Assembly (NCBI GenBank): GCA_963712825.1
Contig: CAVQJP010000016.1
Span: forward strand, 186,001 to 250,000
Direction of reading: 5' to 3'
Length of the DNA stretch: 64,000 nt
From: AP-15 sp963712825
GTDB lineage: Bacteria > Pseudomonadota > Alphaproteobacteria > ATCC43930 > CGMCC-115725
Of this stretch, positions 52,874 to 61,073 are shown one piece after another. Each line of letters begins with the position of its first letter. The first letter of the stretch is position 1. Made by a program: the position numbers and the translations under genes. The notes below the pieces were generated by a model. It made no database searches and was not told the origin of the DNA. It was given only the letters and a program-made list of their open reading frames with translations.

Positions 52874-53290
52874 TTACGGCGCGATCGTCCAGTCCTGCCA
52901 GGCGAGCCCTTTCACCCGACTAAATTCAGAAACGTTGGCGGTCACCAATATTGCACCCGCGCGACGCGCCTGGGCGGCGATCAACAGGTCGTAGGGACCG
53001 ATCGGCCGGCCCGCGCTGTCCAAATCGGATCGCACCTCGCCGGCAATTGCTGCATCCTCCTCGTCGAACGGCATGACGCTGATCGAACCGGACAGAAAGA
53101 CGCGCAGGCGATCGGCGTTTTCGCGGCGCCGTGTGGTGCGCGCGACGCCATACCACAGCTCGAACAGGACAATGGAAGAGGTGGCGATGTCGGCACTCTC
53201 GGAGACCGCCCGCCGCAAGCGATGGCGAACAATGGGCGGCTGATTCTTCAGCAGAGCGATAACGGCGTTCGTATCGAGCAGGTATGTCAC
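52874..53290 (-). CDS. vapC: VapC-type PIN-domain toxin (module 2)
   Basis: A 138-residue PIN-domain RNase. The acidic motif begins LLDTNAVIALLKN, then SSIVLFELWYGV, and the C-terminal GPYDLLIAAQARRAGAILVTANVSEFSRV. The GTG start at 53290 overlaps the vapB stop (GTGA), as expected for coupled toxin synthesis; the longer open frame upstream is not used. It lies on the far side of the hydrolase gene from module 1, and both modules point the same way. Confidence 0.94.
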   Translation of the reverse strand: MTYLLDTNAVIALLKNQPPIVRHRLRRAVSESADIATSSIVLFELWYGVARTTRRRENADRLRVFLSGSISVMPFDEEDAAIAGEVRSDLDSAGRPIGPYDLLIAAQARRAGAILVTANVSEFSRVKGLAWQDWTIAP

Positions 53291-53535
53291 TCGAACGAAT
53301 CTTTCGGCGGAGGCATCGGCGGCTGACCCCGGCCGTCTTCCATGAACGGAACGTCGGCGAAGCGATCGAGCTCGGAGAACCAAGCATCCGTGTCGGTGAC
53401 CATCGGCTCCAACAATATGCCTTTGTCGACGCGGCGCACGCGCACACGATTACCAGGAAGCCTGAACGCGAGCGGCAGCCGCACGGCTTGGCTGCGCCCG
53501 TGCATGAAGATTTTGGCTATGCCGGTGTTCGACAA
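53287..53535 (-). CDS. vapB: VapB-type antitoxin (module 2)
   Basis: An 82-residue antitoxin with AKIFMHGRSQAVRLPLAFRLPG as its swapped-hairpin DNA-binding motif and an acidic, Pro-rich C-terminal tail. It precedes vapC with a four-base overlap. The AT-rich stretch upstream at about 53547-53570 contains a short palindrome, ATGTACAT, that may serve as the autoregulatory operator; this is inference. It differs in sequence from the VapB of module 1 outside the common NRSQAVRLP-type core. Confidence 0.93.
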   Translation of the reverse strand: MSNTGIAKIFMHGRSQAVRLPLAFRLPGNRVRVRRVDKGILLEPMVTDTDAWFSELDRFADVPFMEDGRGQPPMPPPKDSFE

Positions 53536-53632
53536 CGGCGCCCTCCTTGATGTACATCATAAATATACACCGACCGCTCTGAGAGCAAGGCCTGGCACGG
53601 AACCATCCCCGCCGCTCAGGCGTCCATTCCCG

Positions 53633-54181
53633 CTATCGGGCTGATTTGCCGGTCCAGGCGGCAAGGCATTGGCTAAGGGCCTGCTCGGCGCGTTGGTCGA
53701 TCTCGGCGTCGGTCAAGGTGCTGAGCGGGTGGTCGACGACGACGGGAGCGAGATCGGCCATGCCGAGGGCCTGGCACTGCATCAAGGCCTCGTGCAGAAA
53801 CTCGGTGGTGACGACGACCGCCGTCGGGCGGCCCAGCGCTTCGAGACTGACCCCGTCATGCGTACAGCACGACGTGCACGAGCCTCAATCGCCGATCGCG
53901 GTCAGCACGATGTCGTTGTCGGCGGCAATGGTTTCGATCAACGCCGGGTCGGCGTCTTTTGAAAAGCTCTCCTTGAGGTAATAGTTGACTACCGCCAGCG
54001 GCACTTCGCCGCCGAGCCGCGCCACGGTTTTGCGCAGCAGCCGGTTGGCGTTCCATTTGGTGTTGTCGAGCACCCCGAGGCGCAGCCCGCTCAGCTTGGT
54101 CACGCGCGGCGCCAACGCCATCGGCTCCGCCTCGACCACGCCGCGCGGGTCGAAGACGATCTGATACCCAACCTCTCGCAT
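53633..54181 (-). CDS. UGSC-family protein with in-frame UGA (probable selenoprotein)
   Basis: From ATG 54181 (GGGAG eight bases upstream) the frame gives about 98 residues to DIVLTAIGD, then UGA at 53887-53885, and continues without another stop to TAG at 53635-53633. The stretch across the UGA reads U-GSCTSCCTHDGVSLEALGRPT, matching the UGSC motif of a known (seleno)protein family, so U is probably selenocysteine. The C-terminal part (AVVVTTEFLHEALMQCQALGMADLAPVVVDHPLS) is also protein-like. Total 182 residues. It follows the 374-residue gene at 54342. Redox function is inferred from Sec-Gly-Ser-Cys. No selA, selB, selC or selD is in the window. Confidence 0.85.
53861..53887 (-). promoter_or_regulatory. 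candidate SECIS-like hairpin at the UGA codon
   Basis: Downstream of the UGA the mRNA can pair CGUGCA (53880-53875) with UGUACG (53866-53861), or form a tighter GCAC-GUC-GUGC hairpin with a G first in the loop. Bacterial SECIS elements are short hairpins with a G near the loop start just after UGA. The distance here is shorter than typical, so this is a weak suggestion. Confidence 0.3.
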
Positions 54182-54223
54182 TTCCGTGTCTCCCACATAC
54201 CGATCACTGTTTCGACCGCCGCC

Positions 54224-54318
54224 GTGTCATTGCGAGCGAAGCGAAGCAATCCCGATCCATTAGCCGCATGCTTCGTCCGAGCGGGATTGCTTCGTCGCTC
54301 CGCTTCTCGCAATGACAC
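54224..54318. repeat. interspersed repeat GTCATTGCGAGCGAAGCGAAGC
   Basis: The left end TGTCATTGCGAGCGAAGCGA is matched inversely by the right end CTCGCAATGACA, with AGCAATCC and GGATTGCT arms inside. It is a common style of bacterial interspersed palindrome. It lies between the UGSC gene and its upstream partner gene. Confidence 0.75.
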
Positions 54319-54341
54319 ATCGTCGTCGTTGCTACTCCCGG

Positions 54342-55466
54342 TTACAAATAGCACGTGCCGTCGACGCAAAGGGGCTCGCGGCGCGGCCCGGCGGTGCTTT
54401 CGACGCTGCGCAACACCGGCGACGACATGTGGCCCCAGCCCGGGATGAAGGCCGAGAACCGGCCGGCCTCGCCGCCGACGACAAACAAATGGATGTGGTC
54501 GGGGTCGGGCACGATCGGGATGCGCGACCCTTGCTCGCGCTTGTACCAGCGCGGCAGGTTGCGGTTGTAGATCTTGCCGTAGCGCTCGTCGAAGGTCAGC
54601 TCGGAAAACAAGTTGTACGCGTTCATGTGCAGATAGCTCTTCACGTCGTGGCGGGTCCACCCCTTGCCGGCGATCGTGCGCGCGTGCTCGGGGCCGATCA
54701 CCACCGCGCAATGACCCGATGACACGGCGTTGTTGTTGGCGATCGTGCTCATCGCCGACGCAATGCTGTCGAGGATGCCCTCGGGGTCGTTCGCGACATG
54801 GTTGGTGACGCTGTGCGGCGGCTCGGCCGCCAGCACGAACACGGTCGAATCCTCGGGGTTGAAGCCTTTTTCGACGTGGTAGGGCGCCCACGGGCTCGCC
54901 GCCTCGTTCTCCGCGACGCAAAAGGTATATTTGCCGGGGTGGCCCAAGGTGCTCTTGTCGAGATCGCCGGGACGGCCGCCGCCGACATTGAGCAGCACCA
55001 GCCGCAGCGCCCGGCCGATCGTCGCGTTGGCGCGGTTGCCCGAGCCAAAGGCGTTGCAGTCGCCGTTCATGCCGATCGCACCCGCGACCGGGCCGTTGAC
55101 GATCAGCAAGGGTGCGGCCATGTGGGTCGTCGCCTGCACCCCGTTCAGGTTGAACGCCTTGGCGGTCAGCGCCAATATCGCCGCGCGCACCACGGGCGCG
55201 TATTCGGGCTTGCAGCCGGCCATCACCATGTTGACCGCCAGCACCTCGCGGCTGAGGCTGCCGTGCCGCGGCGGCACCTTGCATTCGACAAAATCGGGCT
55301 CGCCGCCGAGTGCCGCCACAAATTCATCGACCCGCTCGCGCGTCGGCGGCACCACCGGCAGCCCGTCGGTCCACCCCTGCTCAAAATACCATTCGACGAG
55401 ATCGGTCGCCGCCGGCACGCGCAGGATGGTTGCTGTAGCGTTTTCCGTCACCGTCGTTCCCGGCAT
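54342..55466 (-). CDS. conserved unknown protein, partner of UGSC gene
   Basis: A 374-residue cytoplasmic protein I cannot name. It opens DLVEWYFEQGWTDGLPVVPPTRERVDEFV, then MVMAGCKPEYAPVVRAAILAL, MAAPLLIVNGPVAGAIGMNGDCNAFGSGNRANATIGRALRLVLLNVGG, and near the end SRIPIVPDPDHIHLFVVGGEAG. The last residues are CVDGTCYL, a possible redox Cys pair. It lies directly upstream of the UGSC selenoprotein gene in the same direction, so a shared pathway is likely. The start is ATG 55466 or GTG 55472. Several conserved Cys and His would suit a thiol or metal chemistry. Confidence 0.72.
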   Translation of the reverse strand: MPGTTVTENATATILRVPAATDLVEWYFEQGWTDGLPVVPPTRERVDEFVAALGGEPDFVECKVPPRHGSLSREVLAVNMVMAGCKPEYAPVVRAAILALTAKAFNLNGVQATTHMAAPLLIVNGPVAGAIGMNGDCNAFGSGNRANATIGRALRLVLLNVGGGRPGDLDKSTLGHPGKYTFCVAENEAASPWAPYHVEKGFNPEDSTVFVLAAEPPHSVTNHVANDPEGILDSIASAMSTIANNNAVSSGHCAVVIGPEHARTIAGKGWTRHDVKSYLHMNAYNLFSELTFDERYGKIYNRNLPRWYKREQGSRIPIVPDPDHIHLFVVGGEAGRFSAFIPGWGHMSSPVLRSVESTAGPRREPLCVDGTCYL

Positions 55467-55555
55467 CGTCACATTTTTCCCATTCCGAAAATACAGTGAA
55501 CGTGTTAAATGTTAGAGGACCATCTTAGCTAGAGTGACGCGAATTGATATACGAT

Positions 55556-55825
55556 ATGTACCATAATCCGGTTGAGCGTCATCTTTATTTTGATCTCAAA
55601 CCTGGGCATTGGTATTACGGAACTCGTTGTCATTTCTGTGGCGCTCCAATTCCTGTTGCCATGGTCCCGAGCCAGCGATCTAATCAGAAGCTCTCTTCTC
55701 CAAAACGCACTTATTTCCGGATCGTCTGTGTAAATGGGGACTGTGAGAGAGCGGACAGCTATTTACCAGCAGAAATCGTCTCGTTCCTTTGGCCGGGAAA
55801 GGCGTCAGAGGGACGCAAGAGTTAG
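55556..55825 (+). CDS. small Cys-rich (zinc-ribbon-like) hypothetical protein
   Basis: An 89-residue protein (or 93 with a TTG at 55544). It carries CHFC near the N-terminus and CVNGDC in the second half, a possible zinc ribbon, separated by a basic stretch with NQKLSSPKRTYFRIV. Base composition is AT-rich relative to the neighbours. No other recognisable feature; perhaps a mobile-element cargo gene. Its tail faces the DUF3800 gene. Confidence 0.5.
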   Translation: MYHNPVERHLYFDLKPGHWYYGTRCHFCGAPIPVAMVPSQRSNQKLSSPKRTYFRIVCVNGDCERADSYLPAEIVSFLWPGKASEGRKS

Positions 55826-55937
55826 GCACCGCTCTGGCGATCAGCCGGAGATTAAGCAACGACGATTGCGCCGGAAATCTGGCTTCCATACGACGGTTTT
55901 CGTGAATTGAGACTACGCCGGCACACCGACCACTTTC

Positions 55938-56645
55938 CTAGTGGGCAATCACGAACGCGCGAAGCCGGTCCTTCGTCCAAAGATCATCATATTGCCTCAC
56001 GGAGCGGAGTATGCGCATCGCAATGCTGTCAAACTCCACGCCCCGCTCCCGTTCGTAGTAAGACCGATGAACATGCCACGCGATCATGTCAGCTGCCTGA
56101 AGAGGTAAGGTTGTTTTGTCGTCGCGATGCTGTGGGGGCTCACCCAAAAGCCCTTCAATCTCCGGAGGGGCTAAATCGCGAAAAATTTTGAAATTTTCTT
56201 GGACTTGGACGCTTTGGTCTGGTTGTTCGTCAAAAATGAAAGCGACCTTATCTAAGATCCCTCTTTCTATCTGGAACAGGAATGTTTTTGTCATTATTGA
56301 ATAACACATCAACCAAAATGGATAATCTAGTGGCTTAGCGATCCGGCCCTTCACGATGCCATCGTAGTCGTCTTGACGGACCACCGATGATATGCCAGCG
56401 ACGACATGGTCCTTAATGATACCTGCAAGGGCTGCAAGGCGTAGATCACGATCGGTCTGTCCCCATCCGGCGAACTCTCCGGTGTAGGAATGCGCTTCAT
56501 GCATTTTGAAATGTTTGAGACGCGGCGGTCTATCGAGAGCATCCCGCCATCTGCCGGTCATCTCTGACCATTGCTCCGCGCGCGCAATTAGGCCTGCCAA
56601 CACAAAAACCGGCGGACCCTTGCTGTCATCGATATAGGCTTGCAT
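55938..56645 (-). CDS. DUF3800 family protein
   Basis: A 235-residue protein with the DUF3800 layout: MQAYIDDSKGPPVFVLAGLI at the start (acidic Asp-Asp, nuclease-like), an internal IFDEQPDQ, and TLPLQAADMIAWHVHRSYYER at the end. The fold is thought related to RNase H/transposase-like nucleases, and the family turns up in mobile and defence contexts; no activity is established. Low GC compared with flanking genes suggests transfer. The ATG at 56645 lacks a clear ribosome site. Confidence 0.82.
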   Translation of the reverse strand: MQAYIDDSKGPPVFVLAGLIARAEQWSEMTGRWRDALDRPPRLKHFKMHEAHSYTGEFAGWGQTDRDLRLAALAGIIKDHVVAGISSVVRQDDYDGIVKGRIAKPLDYPFWLMCYSIMTKTFLFQIERGILDKVAFIFDEQPDQSVQVQENFKIFRDLAPPEIEGLLGEPPQHRDDKTTLPLQAADMIAWHVHRSYYERERGVEFDSIAMRILRSVRQYDDLWTKDRLRAFVIAH

Positions 56646-56783
56646 TACCAAGGAGAGTGCCCAAGATCCCAGAGGTTCAGTAGCTTAGAAAGGTCTGTGG
56701 CCAAAACGTACTGCTCAGGCGACCATCGCGTCGCGTACATCTATGATGCAGGGCAGAAAAGTGGAAGCGGCTTCGCCTGGATG

Positions 56784-57782
56784 TCAGCCGGCGATCGAAT
56801 CGCGGCCAATCCAGAAACGGTTCAGCAGCCGCGTGGGTGCTCCGGGCTTCCGGCCGGCGAAGCGCGCGCAGGCTTCCCGATAGGGCCCGACATGGCGCAG
56901 CGGGGCGGGCATGTGGCGATAGAGCAGCCGCAGCACGGTAAGCGCACGCTCGGCGGCGTGCTCCTCCGCCGGGCCGAAGGGCAAGCCGAATCCCTGGCGC
57001 AGCGGGTCGGGCAGCATTTTCGCCGTCAAGGCACGGTACCATCGCGGCGAATGAAGCCGGGTGCCGGCGCCGGCGAAAAGCTGGGCGGCGATGGACCGCG
57101 CCGCGGTGCTTACGACAAGGGTATCCGAGCCGAGCATCTGCTCGACATAATCGAGAAAGCCCGGCCAGTTCGGCGGCAGTGCCGTTTGCGGGATGCCGAA
57201 GAACGCCGCGAACACCCGGAATTCGGCGTAATAGCGCTCGCGCTCCTCGGCCGAGAGCGGCGGGTTGACAAGCTCGAAAGCGACGATCGCGCTGTCGGCG
57301 AGGGTGGCGAAGACCCAGCGCAAGGCGGCGACGTCGTTGGCGCGATAAGCGGACCCGGCGGGGAAGGCGCCGGCACTCTCGGCGAGGATGCCGCTGATCG
57401 CGGCGTGCCGCTGGTAAAGCCGGCGGGCGGCGGCGACCGCCTCGTCGGTCGTGCCGAACACCATCGTAAAGACAAACCCGAAGGTGCGGTGAAACCGGCC
57501 GATCGGGTCCGCAAGGCTGCGCGAATGCTCGGCGATGGCCGCGGCAACCCAGGGATGCGCCAGCTGCATCAGCAACGCGCGGCCGGCGGCAAGAAAAACC
57601 GCGGCCTCGCGATCGACCCGCCAGACCATCGAGCCGGGGCCGAAAACGCCTCCGGGCCGCCCCGCCGCCGCGTCGCGGACCAGCGCCAATTCGCGTTCGA
57701 GGTCGGCCTCGGCCACAACGCCGGAGGCCTCCCGAGCGGTCGTCTGCCGGCCGGGCGCGACGGATGGCGGCGCTAGTCCCAC
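56784..57782 (-). CDS. oxygenase MpaB family protein (DUF2236)
   Basis: A 332-residue helical protein of the MpaB/DUF2236 family. It has VFGPGSMVWRVDREAAVFLAAGRALLMQLAHPWVAAAIAEHS, with the conserved His, and RFHRTFGFVFTMVFGT, DALRWV-type VAALRWVFATLADS. Fungal MpaB is an oxygenase in mycophenolic acid synthesis; Latex-clearing protein is a related haem oxygenase. The GTG at 57782 overlaps the end of chaB by ten bases and has GAGGGAACG upstream. Substrate and cofactor here are unknown. Confidence 0.85.
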   Translation of the reverse strand: MGLAPPSVAPGRQTTAREASGVVAEADLERELALVRDAAAGRPGGVFGPGSMVWRVDREAAVFLAAGRALLMQLAHPWVAAAIAEHSRSLADPIGRFHRTFGFVFTMVFGTTDEAVAAARRLYQRHAAISGILAESAGAFPAGSAYRANDVAALRWVFATLADSAIVAFELVNPPLSAEERERYYAEFRVFAAFFGIPQTALPPNWPGFLDYVEQMLGSDTLVVSTAARSIAAQLFAGAGTRLHSPRWYRALTAKMLPDPLRQGFGLPFGPAEEHAAERALTVLRLLYRHMPAPLRHVGPYREACARFAGRKPGAPTRLLNRFWIGRDSIAG

Positions 57783-57994
57783 CGTTCCCTCGGCACCCAG
57801 CGGTCGCTTTGCTTGCGATACAGCTTTTTGACCGCCGCCCAGGCGACGCGGAACGCGGCTTCCTCCTGCTCCTTCGGACCGCGCTCGGCATAGGTCGCCC
57901 AAGCGTTGTTGAACGCCGACAGAAAGATCTCCTGCGCGTGCGGCGGCAGACGGCGCACAGACGGCGGCAAATCCGCGGTCGTCGTGTACGGCAC
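57773..57994 (-). CDS. ChaB family protein
   Basis: A 73-residue protein of the ChaB family, typical in length: YTTTADLPPSVRRLPPHAQEIFLSAFNNAWATY followed by EEAAFRVAWAAVKKLYRK. In E. coli ChaB lies beside the ChaA antiporter and was named for cation transport regulation; no such antiporter is here. The function is not established. It lies 6 bases after the DUF3775 gene and overlaps the MpaB gene, so these three are probably one transcript. Confidence 0.92.
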   Translation of the reverse strand: MPYTTTADLPPSVRRLPPHAQEIFLSAFNNAWATYAERGPKEQEEAAFRVAWAAVKKLYRKQSDRWVPRERWD

Positions 57995-58000
57995 CGGACG

Positions 58001-58402
58001 CTAGCCGCGCTGGAAATCCTCGAGCGACAAGCCAAGCGCCTCGACCCCCTCTTCGAGGTAGTCGCCGAGCAGCGGCGTCCCGAGCAGATTGTCGGTCTCG
58101 GTTATGGTGCGCAGGTCGCGTGCCTGCTGGATCGCCTCGCGCCAGCCCTGGGCGTCGAAATCGCCGCGCCCGAGCCACAAGAGCGCCAGCAGCTCCTCGC
58201 GCTCGTCGACATTGAGCCCGTCGATCGCGTCGCGCAATTCCTGCTCGGTCGGGTTGTCCGGCGTGTCGAGCAGGATTTGGCGCTCGTCGTCGTCAGCGGC
58301 GTCCGAGCCGTCCTCGGCCTCCGGGTCGGCCGGAACCTCGCCGTCGTATTCACGGGCCTTTTCGACAATGTAAGCGAGCTTTTCGAGGGAGATCGTCAGC
58401 AT
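58001..58402 (-). CDS. DUF3775 family protein
   Basis: A 133-residue acidic protein. LTISLEKLAYIVEKAREYDGEVPADPEAED and ELRDAIDGLNVDEREELLALLWLGRGDFDAQGWREAI are the hallmarks of DUF3775. The protein has no membrane segment or catalytic pattern. The ATG at 58402 has AGAGG eight bases upstream; eight extra codons upstream are less likely. It starts a chaB-mpaB mini-operon just downstream of the repeat at 58453. Confidence 0.85.
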   Translation of the reverse strand: MLTISLEKLAYIVEKAREYDGEVPADPEAEDGSDAADDDERQILLDTPDNPTEQELRDAIDGLNVDEREELLALLWLGRGDFDAQGWREAIQQARDLRTITETDNLLGTPLLGDYLEEGVEALGLSLEDFQRG

Positions 58403-58452
58403 TTCTAAACCTCTTGTCCGTGGCATGGTCTCGAACGGCTCATTGAGCTACG

Positions 58453-58535
58453 CGTCATTCCCGCGAAAGCGGGAACCCAGGGTCCAAGCGCTTCGGAAGT
58501 AGTCCTGGACCGCCGCTTTCGCGGGGGGTGACGAG
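58453..58535. repeat. interspersed repeat CGTCATTCCCGCGAAAGC, copy 2
   Basis: Begins CGTCATTCCCGCGAAAGCGGG and ends CGCTTTCGCGGGGGGTGACGAG, inverse copies about 80 bases apart with a CCCAGGGTCC and GGACC pair inside. The ends are near identical to those of the element at 25592-25724, but the core is shorter. It lies between xfp and the DUF3775 gene. Confidence 0.82.
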
Positions 58536-58577
58536 TAAACAGGTTGAACAGGTCGGGTCCAATATTGGCTGATACGG

Positions 58578-60965
58578 TCAGCCTTCGCCCGCGGCGGCAG
58601 GCCAGCGCCAGTTCTTGACTTCGGGCATGTCGTCGCCGTGGCGGGTGATGTACTGCTTGTGCTCGATCAGCTTGTCGCGCATCGTCTGCTTGGCGTAGGC
58701 GGCCATGTAGCCGAGCTTTGGCACCCGGTCGATCACGTCGCTGGCGAGGTGAAAGCGGTCGAGGTCGTTGCGCACGACCATGTCGAACGGCGTCGTCGTC
58801 GTCCCTTCCTCCTTGTAGCCGCGGACATGGATGTTGCGGTGGTTGGTGCGCCGGTAGGTCAGCCGGTGGATCAACCAGGGATACCCGTGATGGGCAAAAA
58901 TGACCGGCTTGTCGGTCGTGAAGAGCGCATCGAAATCATGGTCGGTCAGCCCGTGCGGGTGCTCGTCGTGCGGCTGCAGGGTCATCAGGTCGACGACGTT
59001 GACGACGCGGATCTTCAAATCCGGAACGTGACGGCGCAAGAGGTCGACAGCCGCCAATGTCTCCAGGGTCGGCACGTCGCCGGCGCAGGCCATCACGACA
59101 TCGGGCTCGGCGCCGCGGTCGTTGCTGGCCCATTCCCAAATCCCGATCCCGGCGTCGCAATGCTTGATCGCCGACTCGATGTCGAGCCATTGCGGGGCGG
59201 GCTGCTTGCCGGCCACAATCACGTTGATGCGGTCCCAGCTTCTGAGGCAGTGGTCGGTCACCCATAGGAGGGTGTTGGCGTCGGGCGCCAGATAGACCCG
59301 GATCACGTCGGCCTTTTTGTTGCAGACATAGTCGATAAAGCCGGGATCCTGATGGCTGAACCCGTTGTGGTCCTGGCGCCAGACATGCGAGGTCAGCAGG
59401 TAATTGAGCGAGGAGATCGGCCGCCGCCATGGGATCTTGCGCGAGCTTTCGAGCCATTTGGCGTGCTGGTTGAACATCGAGTCGACGATGTGGATAAAGG
59501 CCTCGTAGCAGTTGAACAACCCGTGCCGGCCGGTCAGCAGATAGCCTTCGAGCCAGCCCTCGCAGGTATGCTCGCTCAAAATTTCCATGACCTTGCCCTC
59601 GGGCGCCAAATGGTCGTCCTCGGGCAGGGTCTCGGCCACCCATTGGCGGTCGGTGGCCTCGAACACCGCGGAAAGCCGGTTGGAGGCGGTCTCGTCCGGG
59701 CCGAACAACCGGAAATTCGGGTTCTCTTTGATGATGTCGCGCAGAAAGCCGCCCATGACCCGCGTCGCCTCGCCGTCGGCCTGGCCGGGGCGGGTGACCG
59801 GGATCGCGTAATTGGTGAAATCGGGCATCGCGAGCTCGCGCCGCAGCAAGCCGCCATTGGTGTGCGGGTTGGCGCTCATCCGCCGGTCGCCGGAAGGCGC
59901 CAGGGCCGCGATCTCGGGCTTCAGCCTGCCCTCGTCGCCGAACAATTCGTGCGGCCGATAGCTTGTCATCCAGCCTTCGAGCAGCTTGACGTGCTCGGGC
60001 TTGGACATGTCCGGTATCGGCACCTGATGGGCGCGCCAGTAGCCCTCGGTCTTGAGCCCGTCGACGGTTTTCGGCCCGGTCCAGCCCTTGGGGCTGCGCA
60101 GCACGATCATCGGCCATTGCGGGCAGACCGGGATCGCCCCGGTGCGCGCCGCCTTCTGCAACGCCGCAATCTCGTCCAACACCCGGTCGAGGGTCGCCGT
60201 CATCAGCCGGTGCATGACCGGCGGGTCGTCGCCCTCGACAAAATGCGGCTTGTAGCCGTAGCCGAGCAGCAGGGCTTCGAGCTCTTGATGCGGGATGCGG
60301 GCGAGGATCGTCGGGTTGGCGATCTTGTAGCCGTTCAAGTGCAGGATCGGCAGCACCGCGCCGTCGCTCGCCGGGCTGAGAAACTTGTTGCCGTGCCAGG
60401 CGGCGGCGAGCGGCCCGGTTTCGGCCTCGCCGTCGCCGATCACGCAGGCGACGAGCAGACCGGGATTGTCCAAGGCGGCGCCATAGGCGTGCGACAACGA
60501 GTAGCCGAGCTCGCCGCCCTCGTTGATCGACCCCGGGGTCTCGGGTGCGGCGTGGCTCGGGATCCCGCCCGGAAAGCTGAACTGGCGGAACAGGCGGCGC
60601 ATCCCGTCCTTGTCCTGCGCGATATTCGGGTAAAGCTCGCTGTAGGTGCCTTCGAGCCAGGTGTTGGCGACCATGCCCGGACCGCCGTGCCCCGGCCCAC
60701 AGATGTAGATGACGTCGAGATTGCGCGCCTTGATGACCCGGTTCAGGTGGGCGTAGACGAAATTGAGCCCCGGCGTCGTGCCCCAATGGCCGAGCAGCCG
60801 CGGCTTGATGTCGGCGAGCTCGAGCGGGTGCTCGAGCAGCGGGTTGTCGAGCAGGTAGATCTGGCCGACCGAGAGATAGTTGGCCGCGCGCCACCACGCG
60901 TCGATCAGCTCGAGCTCGGTCCGCGACAGCGGCTCCGCGGCTTTGGTTTCACTCTGCGAGGCCAT
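58578..60965 (-). CDS. xfp: xylulose-5-phosphate/fructose-6-phosphate phosphoketolase
   Basis: A 795-residue thiamine diphosphate enzyme that splits Xu5P or F6P into acetyl phosphate and a shorter sugar. Signature 1 ELGYSLSHAYGAAL and signature 2 around GDGEAETGPLAAAWHGNKF are present, as are GHWGTTPGLNFVYAHLNRVI and HVWRQDHNGFSHQDPGF. The start at 60965 has GGGAG nine bases before it. It follows usp by about 108 bases in the same direction. Acetyl phosphate would be used by a phosphotransacetylase or acetate kinase elsewhere. Confidence 0.97.
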   Translation of the reverse strand: MASQSETKAAEPLSRTELELIDAWWRAANYLSVGQIYLLDNPLLEHPLELADIKPRLLGHWGTTPGLNFVYAHLNRVIKARNLDVIYICGPGHGGPGMVANTWLEGTYSELYPNIAQDKDGMRRLFRQFSFPGGIPSHAAPETPGSINEGGELGYSLSHAYGAALDNPGLLVACVIGDGEAETGPLAAAWHGNKFLSPASDGAVLPILHLNGYKIANPTILARIPHQELEALLLGYGYKPHFVEGDDPPVMHRLMTATLDRVLDEIAALQKAARTGAIPVCPQWPMIVLRSPKGWTGPKTVDGLKTEGYWRAHQVPIPDMSKPEHVKLLEGWMTSYRPHELFGDEGRLKPEIAALAPSGDRRMSANPHTNGGLLRRELAMPDFTNYAIPVTRPGQADGEATRVMGGFLRDIIKENPNFRLFGPDETASNRLSAVFEATDRQWVAETLPEDDHLAPEGKVMEILSEHTCEGWLEGYLLTGRHGLFNCYEAFIHIVDSMFNQHAKWLESSRKIPWRRPISSLNYLLTSHVWRQDHNGFSHQDPGFIDYVCNKKADVIRVYLAPDANTLLWVTDHCLRSWDRINVIVAGKQPAPQWLDIESAIKHCDAGIGIWEWASNDRGAEPDVVMACAGDVPTLETLAAVDLLRRHVPDLKIRVVNVVDLMTLQPHDEHPHGLTDHDFDALFTTDKPVIFAHHGYPWLIHRLTYRRTNHRNIHVRGYKEEGTTTTPFDMVVRNDLDRFHLASDVIDRVPKLGYMAAYAKQTMRDKLIEHKQYITRHGDDMPEVKNWRWPAAAGEG

Positions 60966-61073
60966 CCGACCGCTCCCTCGGTTGTCAGCCGACAAACACT
61001 CGACGTCGTTACGCAAACACTGTGACAGGCATATTGCTGCGCCGCACGCTCGCCGCCTCTTCGGCGAACGCCG

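Noticed and set aside
58936..61025. Long open frames on both strands across xfp
   Set aside because: Phosphoketolase is clearly coded on the minus strand; the others lack any recognisable domain.
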